DNA of 64,000 bases from Rhizobium sp. (GTDB lineage: Bacteria; Pseudomonadota; Alphaproteobacteria; Rhizobiales; Rhizobiaceae): contig JAPZUE010000011.1 of assembly GCA_027533385.1 (NCBI GenBank), positions 1 to 64,000 of the forward strand, written 5' to 3'. Positions 26,670-35,223 of this stretch are shown here, in pieces. The translations under genes were made by a program, and so were the position numbers. How positions within the stretch are numbered: the stretch's first letter is position 1; every line of letters starts with the position of its first letter. The notes below the pieces were generated by a model. It did no database searches, was not told the origin of the DNA, and worked only from the letters and a program-made list of their open reading frames with translations.

Positions 26670-26806
26670 CCGAATTGCCGCGTGAACTCATCAGAGATTA
26701 TAGGCAAGCACCGCAAACGGGCGATCTCGCAGTCTCATACTTGGCATCCCAAAGCTTGGCCGTTGGTGGCCGCTATGGATGAAATCTGGCAACATCTGCG
26801 TCCACC
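26476..26806 (+). repeat. Diverged direct repeat, copy B (partner 211-548)
   Basis: The last ~195 bases of quiC plus about 135 bases of non-coding DNA after it match 211-548 in the same orientation. Coding part about 81% identical by hand count with no gaps; the downstream part is patchier. Confidence 0.7.
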
Positions 26807-26999
26807 GCTCTGACGTTTGGCGTGAGAGGTCCGCTTTCGAGCCGTTTCTATGGTGCGATGAGCGGGACGGCATGTGGCCTGCGGCCGCCAACCAACCCTC
26901 GGTTTCGGGCGTATCTCTCCTCGAAAACGTACAAGGCTCCGCGCAATCAGGCCCCGCAACCAACGAAACTTGCAAAGTCTCCCGATCAAGTCGTTTCCT
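26670..26999. other. Intergenic, no gene recognised
   Basis: After the quiC stop there is the non-coding half of direct repeat B (to about 26806), then roughly 190 bases in which short frames occur but none has a recognisable product or a good ribosome site. No terminator hairpin with a T-run is evident. Confidence 0.4.
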
Positions 27000-27224
27000 C
27001 TAAAGCTCCTCACCGTAACCCGCGAGGAGCTTTCGCCGTTTGCAGGCAATGGCCATCTCGCCGAAAACGATAACCGGCATAGCCGCGTTCTCGACCCCAG
27101 CGATGAACCCCTGCTGCATCATCTTGAACACATCCATCTGGGCACGTCGGAGCGGGGCTGCCAACTTATCTGCCGGGATGCCAGGAACCCCGCCCCAGTG
27201 CTCGTTTGCGCTGAAAGCGGACAT
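27000..27224 (-). CDS. Small protein of unknown family (74 aa)
   Basis: A complete 74-codon frame: a short N-terminus with HWGGVPGIPADKLAAP, then a helical stretch MDVFKMMQQGFIAGVE and the end KLLAGYGEEL. A related remnant occurs at 1-148, so the frame is conserved in at least two copies, which favours a real (or recently real) gene. There is no convincing Shine-Dalgarno sequence on the minus strand before the ATG. I do not recognise the family. It may be the tail of a formerly longer gene cut by the rearrangement that made the repeats. Confidence 0.35.
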   Translation of the reverse strand: MSAFSANEHWGGVPGIPADKLAAPLRRAQMDVFKMMQQGFIAGVENAAMPVIVFGEMAIACKRRKLLAGYGEEL

Positions 27225-27304
27225 GGAGGTGGTATCAGGATTGGTTGTGAACGCTGAACGCCTCGATCTTGATACCGACCAGAATACAGTGCCTAATCCC
27301 TTGC

Positions 27305-28939
27305 ATGCGACCTACAATTCGCGGCACTGGCCGGAAGAATTCCAGAATTCTGATGCTTGCAGGCCTGGCCGTTGTGCTTGGTTTCGCAGCATATCTTGTG
27401 TTGGCAGCTGAACGGGAGAGCGAGTCTCTTGCGATGCCGCAGACGGGGACATCAGCCCCGCTTGCCGAGAAGGGTGCCGCAGCATTTGCCGGCGGCGGTT
27501 TTGGCGGCATTTCGCAAACGTCACTGGAAACCAATGCCGTGCCGTTCAAGCTTGTCGCAACGGTGCTTGTGATGAACGAACAGCTGCGCGACCCCACGGC
27601 GCCGGCTGATCTCGCAACGCTGCAGCGGGTGATGCGGCGCTTTGGCTTCCTCTATCCGGAGAGAGTCGACGGCGCACCCGTCGGAATGCGCCTACCGATT
27701 GCGGAGAAGCCGCTTGGAATGACCCATGGCTTCATCGCGCCGATCGGCGGAGCGCGGGTCGAGGTCGCCAATCTCGGCTGTGCGGCGTGCCATGCCGGGG
27801 TTGCCTATGCCGCTGACGGGAACCCCCAGCCAGGCCGTGTCGTGCTCGGAATGCCCAATACGTCCCTGGATCTCGAAAGCTACACCCAGGCGATCTTCAC
27901 CGCGCTGCGCCGCCACGCAAACGACCCTGCCTTGTTGGCAATGGCCGACACGCTGTTCCCTGAAATGAGCTGGCAGGAACGCGCCTCGCTCCGCTGGATC
28001 GTTCTGCCGCTTGCGCGCGGCCGTCTGGAAACATTGGCAGGCGCGGCACGCGCTCTGCCGTTCCCAAACGGTCTGCCGGGGGCGACCAATGGCGTCGCCG
28101 CGCTCAAGTTCCAGATGGGGACGCCGCTTATGGGGGGCGGACCGGGAGATCGTGGGTACGTCTCCATACCCGACCTCGGCTTGCGCCATCATCGCAGCCG
28201 GCTGCTTGTCGATGGGGCCTATGCCACACCGTCGGGCCAGGCCGATGCGCATGAACTCGCCGTGATCACCAGCTTCTTCACGGTGCCAAGTATGGGGGTT
28301 ACGCCAGAGATGGCCCGGCGTCATATCCCCGAGGCCGAGGCAATCTTTGCCTGGCTCACCGACTACCGCCCGCAAGCCTATCCCGGTCCGATCGACCAGG
28401 CGGCGGCGGAGCAGGGGGCGGCACTTTACGCCCGAGGCTGTGCATCGTGCCATGGCAGCTTCGACTGGAACGCAGGCGTGCCTCGGCTCGCCACCTATCC
28501 CGACTGGATCGGCGACGTGGGTACCGCGCAGCTGCGCGCGCTGGCTGTCGACTCCGCACTTGCCGAGGCGATCGGCAAATCTGCCTATGGCAGGGCAATT
28601 TCCGTTGCGAACGGTCAAGGCTACGCTGCCCCGCCACTTGCCGGGGTGTGGGCCTCGGCGCCCTATCTCCACAATGGATCCGTCCCGAGCCTCGCTGCGC
28701 TTCTCGACCCGTCTCTGCGCCCGGCGCGGTTCATGGTCGGCGGACACGCGCTCGATTGGCAAACTATGGGCCTGCGGTTGACCCCAGAGGGCCGATATCC
28801 ATCGGACTATACGCCTTTCTCGGAACCTCAATGGATCGATACCGCCCAGCCTGGGTTGGGCAATGGCGGTCATGTGTATGGCAGCGAGCTCACTGCGCAG
28901 GAGCGCCAGGCGCTGATCGCCTTCCTCAAGCTGCTTTAG
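27305..28939 (+). CDS. Di-haem c-type cytochrome (CcpA/MauG/RoxA-like)
   Basis: About 544 residues. An N-terminal uncleaved anchor or signal (ILMLAGLAVVLGFAAYLVLAA, near residues 15-35) sends it to the periplasm. Two haem-binding CXXCH motifs are at about 159-163 (CAACH) and 379-383 (CASCH), and the C-terminal half has YLHNGSVPSLAALLDP typical of di-haem peroxidases and rubber-oxygenase-like cytochromes. A TTG at 27269 is also possible; the ATG at 27305 is preferred. It converges on the next operon with a 3-base overlap of stop codons (28936-28939), and may be the redox partner of that system. Exact reaction unknown. Confidence 0.8.
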   Translation: MRPTIRGTGRKNSRILMLAGLAVVLGFAAYLVLAAERESESLAMPQTGTSAPLAEKGAAAFAGGGFGGISQTSLETNAVPFKLVATVLVMNEQLRDPTAPADLATLQRVMRRFGFLYPERVDGAPVGMRLPIAEKPLGMTHGFIAPIGGARVEVANLGCAACHAGVAYAADGNPQPGRVVLGMPNTSLDLESYTQAIFTALRRHANDPALLAMADTLFPEMSWQERASLRWIVLPLARGRLETLAGAARALPFPNGLPGATNGVAALKFQMGTPLMGGGPGDRGYVSIPDLGLRHHRSRLLVDGAYATPSGQADAHELAVITSFFTVPSMGVTPEMARRHIPEAEAIFAWLTDYRPQAYPGPIDQAAAEQGAALYARGCASCHGSFDWNAGVPRLATYPDWIGDVGTAQLRALAVDSALAEAIGKSAYGRAISVANGQGYAAPPLAGVWASAPYLHNGSVPSLAALLDPSLRPARFMVGGHALDWQTMGLRLTPEGRYPSDYTPFSEPQWIDTAQPGLGNGGHVYGSELTAQERQALIAFLKLL

Positions 28940-29913
28940 TCGAGCATCACTTCGGCGAGCGGCAGGCGGGTACGGGGGAAGCGGTGACCGTCGCGTCGGC
29001 CGATCCGGAAAGCGCTTACAAGCCGGCGGTCGACCCCAATCCCGTGGGCGGTGCAGATGGCTGAAGCCGACGCCGGGTCATCGGCCAGGGCGGCGAGGAC
29101 ATTTCCGCCCAAGCCGGTCGCATCGATCTCCAGCCACAGCCGGTGAAAGGCGCGTCCGCTGTCGAACGGGTGCTCGTCTGCAGCACGGTGAAACAGCACG
29201 ACGGCGGCCGCGTTGGTGAAGCCCTTGGCCTCGGCCAGCAAGGCAGGCGCGACGCCAAGCGCTGCGAGCGGGCGAAACAGCGGCCCCAGTACAGCACCCG
29301 CGCCCACAGCCTCGATCCCCGAAAGCTGCATGGCGTTGGCGTTGAGCCCGTCGCGGGCCCAATCGGGATGACGCGGGCTGAGACGCATCCAGTGCCGCAA
29401 CTCGGCGCGGAAGCTGTCACCGCGGATGATGGTATAGCTCGCCCGGTCATACAATGCGGCAGCGGCAGCGATGGCCACGGGGTCGGAAACGACCACCCGG
29501 TCTTCGCCAAGAAGCGCTTGTGCCGCAGCGAGGTCCTGCGGCGATGGCGGGACGAAGGATCCGCGCCACGATGCCCGTGCCTGCAGCACCGCCAGCAGCG
29601 GATCGGGCTCGACCCCCTCCACGAAGGTCAGCCGTGCCACCGGCCTCAAGCCGCCCGCCACCTCACCGCCGAGCCGCTCGACCTGTGTTGCCAGCCCTGC
29701 ATCCGAGGCAGCGATTGCCACACCCTCTGTTGCGGCGCCAAGGCTGATCTCGGCATCATTGCCGAGGGGATCACCGACTGTCAGCCGCCGTGTTGTGTCT
29801 TCCAGCAAGATCAGTGCTTCGCCATCGATACGCCAGCGCGCGGGCTGGACGTTGTGGACACTCGGCGCGGCCATTGCTGCGGCGACGAGGGAGCGGAGTC
29901 CATCGGCGTTCAT
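28936..29913 (-). CDS. Acg-type nitroreductase-family flavoprotein
   Basis: A 325-residue protein of the nitroreductase superfamily. The N-terminal APSVHNVQPARWRI is the FMN-binding signature of the Acg-like branch, and a second basic cluster (GVDRRLVSAFRIGRRDGHRFPRTRLPL) closes the C-terminus. The start at 29913 overlaps the preceding GNAT gene by 4 nt; the longer frame to 30165 is inside that gene. It is the last gene of a five-gene minus-strand operon with an E1-like protein. Fusions of ThiF-like and nitroreductase-like domains are known (the mycobacterial protein named MoeY, as I recall), so a shared substrate with the ThiF gene is plausible. FMN redox partner unknown. Confidence 0.75.
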   Translation of the reverse strand: MNADGLRSLVAAAMAAPSVHNVQPARWRIDGEALILLEDTTRRLTVGDPLGNDAEISLGAATEGVAIAASDAGLATQVERLGGEVAGGLRPVARLTFVEGVEPDPLLAVLQARASWRGSFVPPSPQDLAAAQALLGEDRVVVSDPVAIAAAAALYDRASYTIIRGDSFRAELRHWMRLSPRHPDWARDGLNANAMQLSGIEAVGAGAVLGPLFRPLAALGVAPALLAEAKGFTNAAAVVLFHRAADEHPFDSGRAFHRLWLEIDATGLGGNVLAALADDPASASAICTAHGIGVDRRLVSAFRIGRRDGHRFPRTRLPLAEVMLD

Positions 29914-31001
29914 GCGATATCCTTGCGGAACAGGTGTAGCTTGTGGAGCCATCGACCGTTCATCTTTTCGACTTGCCTCAGGCTCGCCGGGTTCTCGTCG
30001 GAGATCCAGGTTCCGCCGACCGTCTCGTAACCCGCAGCGCGCACCCGTCCGAGCGTCTCGGCCAGCATCGCGCTCATAATCCCCTGACCGTGTGCCGCTC
30101 GGGCGACCGAGTAGAAGATGATGACGGCGCGCTTGCGGTTCATCCGGTATCGCAGGAAGTGCCATGGTGTCGTCAGTCCGATCCGTGAACGGGTCGCTTT
30201 GAGGAAGCCGTTGAGGTCTGGGATAGCAATGATAACGCCCACCGGCACCCCGTCCCGCTTCAGCACCGAGGACAGGCGTGGATCGAGGATCGTGCTGAGC
30301 TCGCCGGCCTGGAACTGAAATTCCTCCGCTGTCAGGGGCACGAACATGGGATTGTTATGGAAACCGTCATTGAGCAGCAGTCGTGCTTCCTCCATACGCT
30401 CGGGAAAGGTCCGCTTGCGGATCGGGGCAAAGCTATAGCGCGCGCGATCAAGCGCTGCAGGCGGGAGGTGGCTTCGAGTCAGATCGATCTCGAAGGTCGT
30501 CATGGGGAAGAAGGCGGAAAAGCCGTTCGCCTCGAGCAGCCGCGGCAGCCATGACGGGCCGACGATCATATCGGTATAGGCAGTCGCCTCGAACCCTCCG
30601 GTCATTACCCCGCATTGCTGCATGGCTGTCAGATTGAAGTTGCCGACCAGTTCGTTCATCCCCTGGTCACGGGCGAAATCTTCGGCAGCATTCAGCAACA
30701 TCCGCGCCGCCTCGGGGTCATCGGCACAGTCGAAGAAGCCAAATTGTGCCCGCCTCATGCCCCAGCGCTCGTTCGATTGGCAGTGCAGATGGGCGATGAT
30801 CCGTCCTAGCGGTTTTTCGCCGTGGTGCACTGTCCAGAAGCGGAATGGATTACCCGCCTGCCACAGAGGATTCTTCGCCGGATCCAGCATCCGCATCAAG
30901 TCTCCGCGCATCGGCGAGACATAGCCGATTTGGGGCGGATAGGCGTTGAACGGTGCCTCGAAGAAAGCTTCGCGGTCGCCTTCGCGCAAGGTGAGGTTCA
31001 T
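29910..31001 (-). CDS. GNAT-like acyltransferase family protein (363 aa)
   Basis: Residues ~90-130 (FGFFDCADDPEAARMLLNAAEDFARDQGMNELVGNFN) and ~290-340 (RAVIIFYSVARAAHGQGIMSAMLAETLGRVRAAGYETVGG) have the look of an acetyl-CoA fold, the second resembling GNAT motif A (Q-G-I-M). MDIVGPSW-like and HFLRYRMNRKRA segments lie between. Length and layout suggest a two-lobed GNAT-like enzyme that could attach an acyl or aminoacyl group. No close characterised homologue comes to mind. It overlaps both neighbours by 4 nt, so it works with the E1-like and nitroreductase proteins. Confidence 0.6.
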   Translation of the reverse strand: MNLTLREGDREAFFEAPFNAYPPQIGYVSPMRGDLMRMLDPAKNPLWQAGNPFRFWTVHHGEKPLGRIIAHLHCQSNERWGMRRAQFGFFDCADDPEAARMLLNAAEDFARDQGMNELVGNFNLTAMQQCGVMTGGFEATAYTDMIVGPSWLPRLLEANGFSAFFPMTTFEIDLTRSHLPPAALDRARYSFAPIRKRTFPERMEEARLLLNDGFHNNPMFVPLTAEEFQFQAGELSTILDPRLSSVLKRDGVPVGVIIAIPDLNGFLKATRSRIGLTTPWHFLRYRMNRKRAVIIFYSVARAAHGQGIMSAMLAETLGRVRAAGYETVGGTWISDENPASLRQVEKMNGRWLHKLHLFRKDIA

Positions 31002-32137
31002 GGGACGCGCTCCAGCAGCCGAGCAACGATGGTGAGCTCCCGAGTGAGCCGCGCTTCGTCCAGCGCACCACCCGAGATCGCAAGAAACCTTGGCGAAGGC
31101 ACCGCAGACAGCCTTAGCAGATGGCTGGCACCATAGCGGGCGAGCAATTCCCGAGCGGCGCCGGTCAGGGTCTCGTTCGCCGGATCGCGCGTCGCGGTCA
31201 CCACGGACTTTTCTGCGAGCGCGGCCAGCAGGTCTTCGGGCAAATCGGCGAGCGCCTCGGCGGTCACCGTTACAGCATTGGCGAGCAGGGGGTGTGCAGC
31301 GAGAATCGCCGCTTCATCGGGCGCGGCCCGGGCGATGGATGCAAGAAGCCCCTCGCCGCGCGCGGGGCTGTCTGCGAAACGCTCAGTCAGCAGCACCAGC
31401 GCCGCAGCCGCCCCTGCCGTCGCAGCCAGGGCGGGGGCAAGCGTGATGGACGCACCGGTGATATGCGCAGCCAGAGCAGCCAGGCCGCCTGCTGCCGCGA
31501 CCAGCAGCACGTCACGCAGGAGCAGCAGAGGACGGCTCGCCTCACCGGCGAGGCGAGAGCAGGCGAGGACAAAGACGATCGCCGCAAAGGGTCCCCCGCG
31601 AAACGGCAGTTCCGGGAAAGCCCAGGCGAAATCGGTCGCCAGCAGGGGCACTGCCAGGGCGAAAGCGAGCGCAAGCATGTCCACAGCGCGCCGCTCTGCC
31701 AGGGATACGGATGCACGTTGCGCCCACAGGTGCAGGAGCGTCGCCACGACAACCGTTGCCTGGAACAGCGCGAGCGCGATCAGAGCGGGGCCGGCCCACA
31801 CCACTTGGAAGATGATCGCCAGCAGCGAGAATGCACATGCCCCCGCGAGCGCGACCAACTTGACGACGCGAGGTGCATGTCGGCGGACCATTTCCTCGGC
31901 AAGGCGCAGGGTGACCAGCGGCAGCCACGCCGCTACCATCATGGTCGCCGCCACCACAACCGCTGACGGCAGGGCCAGCCCGGCAAGGCGCAGTGCAAGC
32001 AGCAGCGCGATCATTGTCAGCAGGCGCGCAAGATGCTCGGCCACCCCGCCCCCGCGCGCGGCTGCTGCTACCCCGACGCGTGCCACCAGCGCGGCGACCA
32101 GGCCAATGGACGTCAATAGGGCGCCTATCGCCGTCAT
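30998..32137 (-). CDS. Multi-pass membrane protein of unknown function (379 aa)
   Basis: An alanine/leucine-rich protein with roughly eight hydrophobic helices in the first ~260 residues (e.g. IGALLTSIGLVAALVARVG, MIALLLALRLAGLALPSAVVVAATMMVA, ACAFSLLAIIFQVVWAGPALIALALFQ) and a soluble C-terminal ~120-residue tail rich in E/A with LLASIARAAPDEAAIL. No transporter signature is recognised. It sits between the ThiF-like and GNAT-like genes with 4-nt overlaps, and may export or anchor the product or the enzyme complex of this operon. Confidence 0.6.
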   Translation of the reverse strand: MTAIGALLTSIGLVAALVARVGVAAAARGGGVAEHLARLLTMIALLLALRLAGLALPSAVVVAATMMVAAWLPLVTLRLAEEMVRRHAPRVVKLVALAGACAFSLLAIIFQVVWAGPALIALALFQATVVVATLLHLWAQRASVSLAERRAVDMLALAFALAVPLLATDFAWAFPELPFRGGPFAAIVFVLACSRLAGEASRPLLLLRDVLLVAAAGGLAALAAHITGASITLAPALAATAGAAAALVLLTERFADSPARGEGLLASIARAAPDEAAILAAHPLLANAVTVTAEALADLPEDLLAALAEKSVVTATRDPANETLTGAARELLARYGASHLLRLSAVPSPRFLAISGGALDEARLTRELTIVARLLERVP

Positions 32138-33018
32138 GCCAGGAGCTTTGCCATGAAACGCCTCACCAGCACCCGCTTTGCAAAGGCGATCGGTGGTAGG
32201 AGCGGTCGCTCAACCCGCTGGGCATGGGGATTGAAGAAATAGCCCCGGCAATCAGTGCCGCCGGGCCTCCCGAGGATCTGCCGGATTGCCTCTTCCGCCA
32301 TCAAGGTGCCGGCCATCGTTACCATGGTCGCAAAGCTGAAGCGCGAACGTTTGCCAGCCGCGACCTGGCCAGCGACGTCGAGATCGACATATTTGTGGCT
32401 TGATGAATGCACCAGCACATACTCGATCTCCTTCATCAGACATTCCACGCCCATGTCGCGGGTAATCGCCTGCCACGGCACGCCGACCGTGGGATAGCCA
32501 AGCCGCTCTTCCAGCCGTGGATCCTGCGGGCGCACCACGGTGACCGAGGGCAGAGGCGAGGCATAGGCATCGATCAACGTGCGCCCATGAGCGCGGCACT
32601 GGCGGTAGAATTCTGCGCCCGCCGCAGCATCATCGGTGCCGTTGATCGCGACATCAGCGCGGGGGAGTATATCCGGCAGCCTTTCGGTCCATTCGCGCCC
32701 GAGCACTTCGATTTGCAGCTCGGGATTGATCTCAAGCGCCAGCCGTGCCGCCGCCTCAGCCTTCAGCGCGCCAATGGTATCGGCACGGGCAAAAAGCTGG
32801 CGGTTCAGGTTCGATACCTCAAAGACATCGAGATCGGCGATGACGAAGCGCCCAATGCCGGCGCGCACCAGCGCCATGAAGGCTGCGCCGCCCATTCCGC
32901 CGACGCCGGGAATGAAGACGCAAGCTTCGCGAAGGCGCGCCTGCTCGGCCTCGTTCACGAAGCCCCGGTTGCGGGTTGTCATCTCCGCATAGCTGAAGGA
33001 GGGCAAGATATTGGTCAT
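32134..33018 (-). CDS. ThiF/MoeB/E1-like adenylyltransferase
   Basis: A 294-residue E1-superfamily protein. The nucleotide loop is FIPGVGGMGG (about residues 36-45), then DLDVFEVSNLNRQ with the conserved aspartate, asparagine and arginine for ATP-Mg binding, GALKAEAAARLALEINP, and NGTDDAAAG. There is no CXXC zinc site, and the only cysteine in the usual catalytic-loop area is in GVECLMKE. It would adenylate a C-terminal carboxylate of a small protein, peptide or acid. No ubiquitin-like sulfur carrier or YcaO gene is nearby, so the target is unknown. Central gene of the five-gene operon. Confidence 0.82.
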   Translation of the reverse strand: MTNILPSFSYAEMTTRNRGFVNEAEQARLREACVFIPGVGGMGGAAFMALVRAGIGRFVIADLDVFEVSNLNRQLFARADTIGALKAEAAARLALEINPELQIEVLGREWTERLPDILPRADVAINGTDDAAAGAEFYRQCRAHGRTLIDAYASPLPSVTVVRPQDPRLEERLGYPTVGVPWQAITRDMGVECLMKEIEYVLVHSSSHKYVDLDVAGQVAAGKRSRFSFATMVTMAGTLMAEEAIRQILGRPGGTDCRGYFFNPHAQRVERPLLPPIAFAKRVLVRRFMAKLLA

Positions 33019-33968
33019 TTGAGGGGCCTGAGGCGGTTATAAGGACGGGTCGGATCGAGCCACTGAATCAGTGGGACCAGCACTGCGCCGGCCAGCATCA
33101 TTGCGGCCTGCACCGCCAATTGCGGCAATGCGCTGCGCGGTACGCTGCGGGAGAGGAAGCGTTGCCCTGCGGCAAGATCGATCTTGCCGATCTGGAGCAC
33201 ATCATCGCCACGTCCATAATCGAGCTCTCGCTCGCAGAAGGCGTTGTATTCCTCGCGCCGGTGCTTGGCAGCCACGGCAAAGGTCTTTTTCAAGTTGTCC
33301 GATCCACCGGTATAGGCATTCAAGATGATCTGCCGATCGGCATCATAGCCCGCATCCTCGCCCACGCCAAAGGCCCGGCGGTGCCGGTGCATGATCTGAT
33401 GGGCGAGGTGACGATGGGAGAAGGATTGCGGGGTGGAGCTTTGCGCCGGGAACACCTCGCTGAAGGTTTCGGCCACCATGCCGACCACTGCGGGCACCTG
33501 GGTAACGCTGCTGACCCAGATCGGTCGCAGGCCCTGCCTGAGGAATAGCGCGAAACAGGTGAGGCCGTAGAGGATCCATGACAATCCGCCGCTGCGTTCG
33601 TCGGGATCGACCATGACCAGCCCGAGATGCAGCACAGTCTCGTTTGCCCCACCACGGACAACATCGAGAAGCGGCATTGCGTTAAACGCGACGGGCCGAT
33701 CATCGGCGATGCGGATGACAAGCGTTATCACGCTATGATCCCAAGCCGCGCGATCCTCTGCGAACAGCCCGTAATCGAGTATCTGCCCGTTAAGACAGGC
33801 GCGCACGACCGTCTCGCAGTCTTGCTGAAGCCTCTCCAAATCAGGGGGACTAAGGCTGGTTCCAGGGCGCTCGACAATCCACACGCGGTATTCGCGCGAC
33901 GGCTGAAACGAAAGCGAAAGAGTTTTGCCGGCAAGCGCACCAAGAAACTGAAGCAAAGGTCCTCTCAA
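33015..33968 (-). CDS. Uncharacterised protein, possibly GNAT-like (317 aa), first gene of the E1-like operon
   Basis: The first gene of the operon. The middle part (VLHLGLVMVDPDERSGGLSWILYGLTCFALFLRQGLRPIWVSSVTQVPAVVGMV) has the cadence of a GNAT-type acyl-CoA binding region; a hydrophobic C-terminal segment (ALPQLAVQAAMMLAGAVLVPLIQWL) may tether it to the membrane. The N-terminus LSLSFQPSREYRVWIVERPG is not a signal peptide. I do not recognise a family with confidence. It overlaps the ThiF-like gene by 4 nt. Confidence 0.55.
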   Translation of the reverse strand: MRGPLLQFLGALAGKTLSLSFQPSREYRVWIVERPGTSLSPPDLERLQQDCETVVRACLNGQILDYGLFAEDRAAWDHSVITLVIRIADDRPVAFNAMPLLDVVRGGANETVLHLGLVMVDPDERSGGLSWILYGLTCFALFLRQGLRPIWVSSVTQVPAVVGMVAETFSEVFPAQSSTPQSFSHRHLAHQIMHRHRRAFGVGEDAGYDADRQIILNAYTGGSDNLKKTFAVAAKHRREEYNAFCERELDYGRGDDVLQIGKIDLAAGQRFLSRSVPRSALPQLAVQAAMMLAGAVLVPLIQWLDPTRPYNRLRPLK

Positions 33969-34017
33969 GCGACGTCAAGCCAATACGATTTCACTGCATG
34001 CTTTATCAGGGCTGTGA

Positions 34018-34278
34018 AAGTTTCGGTACACCGAACTCGATTGGCAGACCAAAAATAGTACTTTCCTGCAGTGCGAGCAGCATGGTCCTCATCTTCGCAA
34101 CCGAATGGGCGCCGTCCAACGGTTCGCCACTGCTGCCGGAGGGCAGACGCTCATCGCGGAGTTCAATGAGGCGTTTTGGTGGATCTCAGGCTTGGCCGCG
34201 GGACGCAGTCCCTCGAGGGTTGTTAAGAGGCGACGGCCACGACGATTGACGATCGACTGCCTCGCCATCGACAAGTAA
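34018..34278 (+). pseudogene. Possible short gene remnant, open frame without a good start
   Basis: About 86 codons stay open between stops and read smoothly (TELDWQTKN, RMGAVQRFATAAGG, LIAEFNEAFWWISGLAAG) with an arginine-rich end. The only ATG (34081 region) leaves fewer than 60 codons and lacks a ribosome site. No family recognised. It may be the 3' part of a lost gene. Confidence 0.22.
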
Positions 34279-34330
34279 ACGTTGCCGCTTCACGTCACGC
34301 CGATACGATCCAGTGTAAAAGGCAAGCGCG

Positions 34331-34670
34331 TCAAAGGCTTACCTTGCGACGCCCCCAGCCCTCTAGCCGATTACGAGCCTTTGGTTGCTGCATATCTGCT
34401 CGGTTCGATGCCCTAAACTGGTCGATGACCCTCATTCCGTCACGCTTTATCAGAAGTCTGATCTCATCGACAGTTCCCGGCAAACGGGATTTGCGAACCA
34501 AGTGGCGTCGTCCATATTTGTCTCTGACGTATACGTCGGCCAGATACCAGAGATGTCTACCATGTGCATCAATATGATGCGCCTCTTCGATAAGAATATC
34601 GAATGAATTACACTTGAAAATAGTCGTTTTTGTTTGAAATTTTACTATCCTGAAAATGCTTCAATCGCAT
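34331..34670 (-). pseudogene. Small minus-strand gene with an apparent 1-nt frameshift
   Basis: An ATG at 34670 (on the minus strand, with GGAGA about 10 bases before) opens MRLKHFQDSK and reads to a stop after 20 codons. A frame shifted by one base at the TTTT run near 34613-34618 stays open for ~100 more codons with protein-like composition (DILIEEAHHIDAHG, RHLWYLADVYVRDKYGRR, RLPGTVDEIRLLIKRDG, MRVIDQFRASN) and stops at 34331-34333. Removing one T joins the two into a ~112-residue basic protein. The family is not recognised. The frame may be broken, programmed, or a homopolymer sequencing error. The surrounding DNA is noticeably lower in GC than the rest of the window. Confidence 0.42.
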
Positions 34671-35223
34671 TTTTAATTTTTCTCCGGGCCTCTTTCCAGG
34701 AACATATCTGACGAGGTCGATGCGGCCGTGCCTGGCGGTTCGTCGCAGGCTCGCGTGCGGATGGATGTGGGAAGATGATGATCTCGCGCGATTACTGTCG
34801 CGAACTCGGCGCAGGCCTGGGAGACCGGATGCGGCGCTCCGTGGTGCTTGTCAAAAATGTTCGGAGACGAAAAGGGCGAATTATTCTACCCCTGAGTGGC
34901 CTGATTGAAAGAAGAGCAAACCTGACAAGTGATGTGGCCAAGATGTCTTTGCTGATGAAAATGTAGCTTTTTCTTAAACACTGTGATGATCGCGACTCTT
35001 GTTTGAAGCAACGCTTCGTTCGTCGTGCATCTAACGATCCTTAGATCCTGAATGCGCTCTGCTGTAGCCGTCGATGAAAAGGTCGCTGACCTTTCCGTTG
35101 GGCTTCATCGTGCGCGCTTGAATGGCGGACGAGGCTGCTGGGTCGTCAGCGCGAGATGAGCGGTGGCCCGTGTCTTAGCGAGCAGCTGAGTTTGAATACT
35201 GACTTTTCCTGAGTTGGAACGCG
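34671..35223. other. Upstream region of the secretion locus, no gene supported
   Basis: A 63-codon frame at 34775-34966 (MMISRDYCRELGAG onwards) has a weak GTGGGA before it but no recognisable product. AT-rich stretches around 34620-34690 and 34950-35000 look like foreign or promoter DNA. No convincing -35/-10 pair for the exoprotein gene was found by eye. Confidence 0.3.

Noticed and set aside
27000..27224. Phasin-like identity for the 74-aa ORF
   Set aside because: The helical QQGF segment is suggestive, but the length and the rest of the sequence do not match a phasin domain well enough to name it.
32134..33018. ThiF-like gene as part of thiamine or molybdopterin biosynthesis
   Set aside because: No thiS, moaD, thiG or moa/moe genes are nearby, the zinc-binding cysteine pairs are absent, and the neighbours are nitroreductase, GNAT-like and membrane proteins.
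34775..34966. 63-codon plus-strand frame before the exoprotein gene
   Set aside because: Weak ribosome site, no recognisable family and no related copy in the window; not enough to call a gene.
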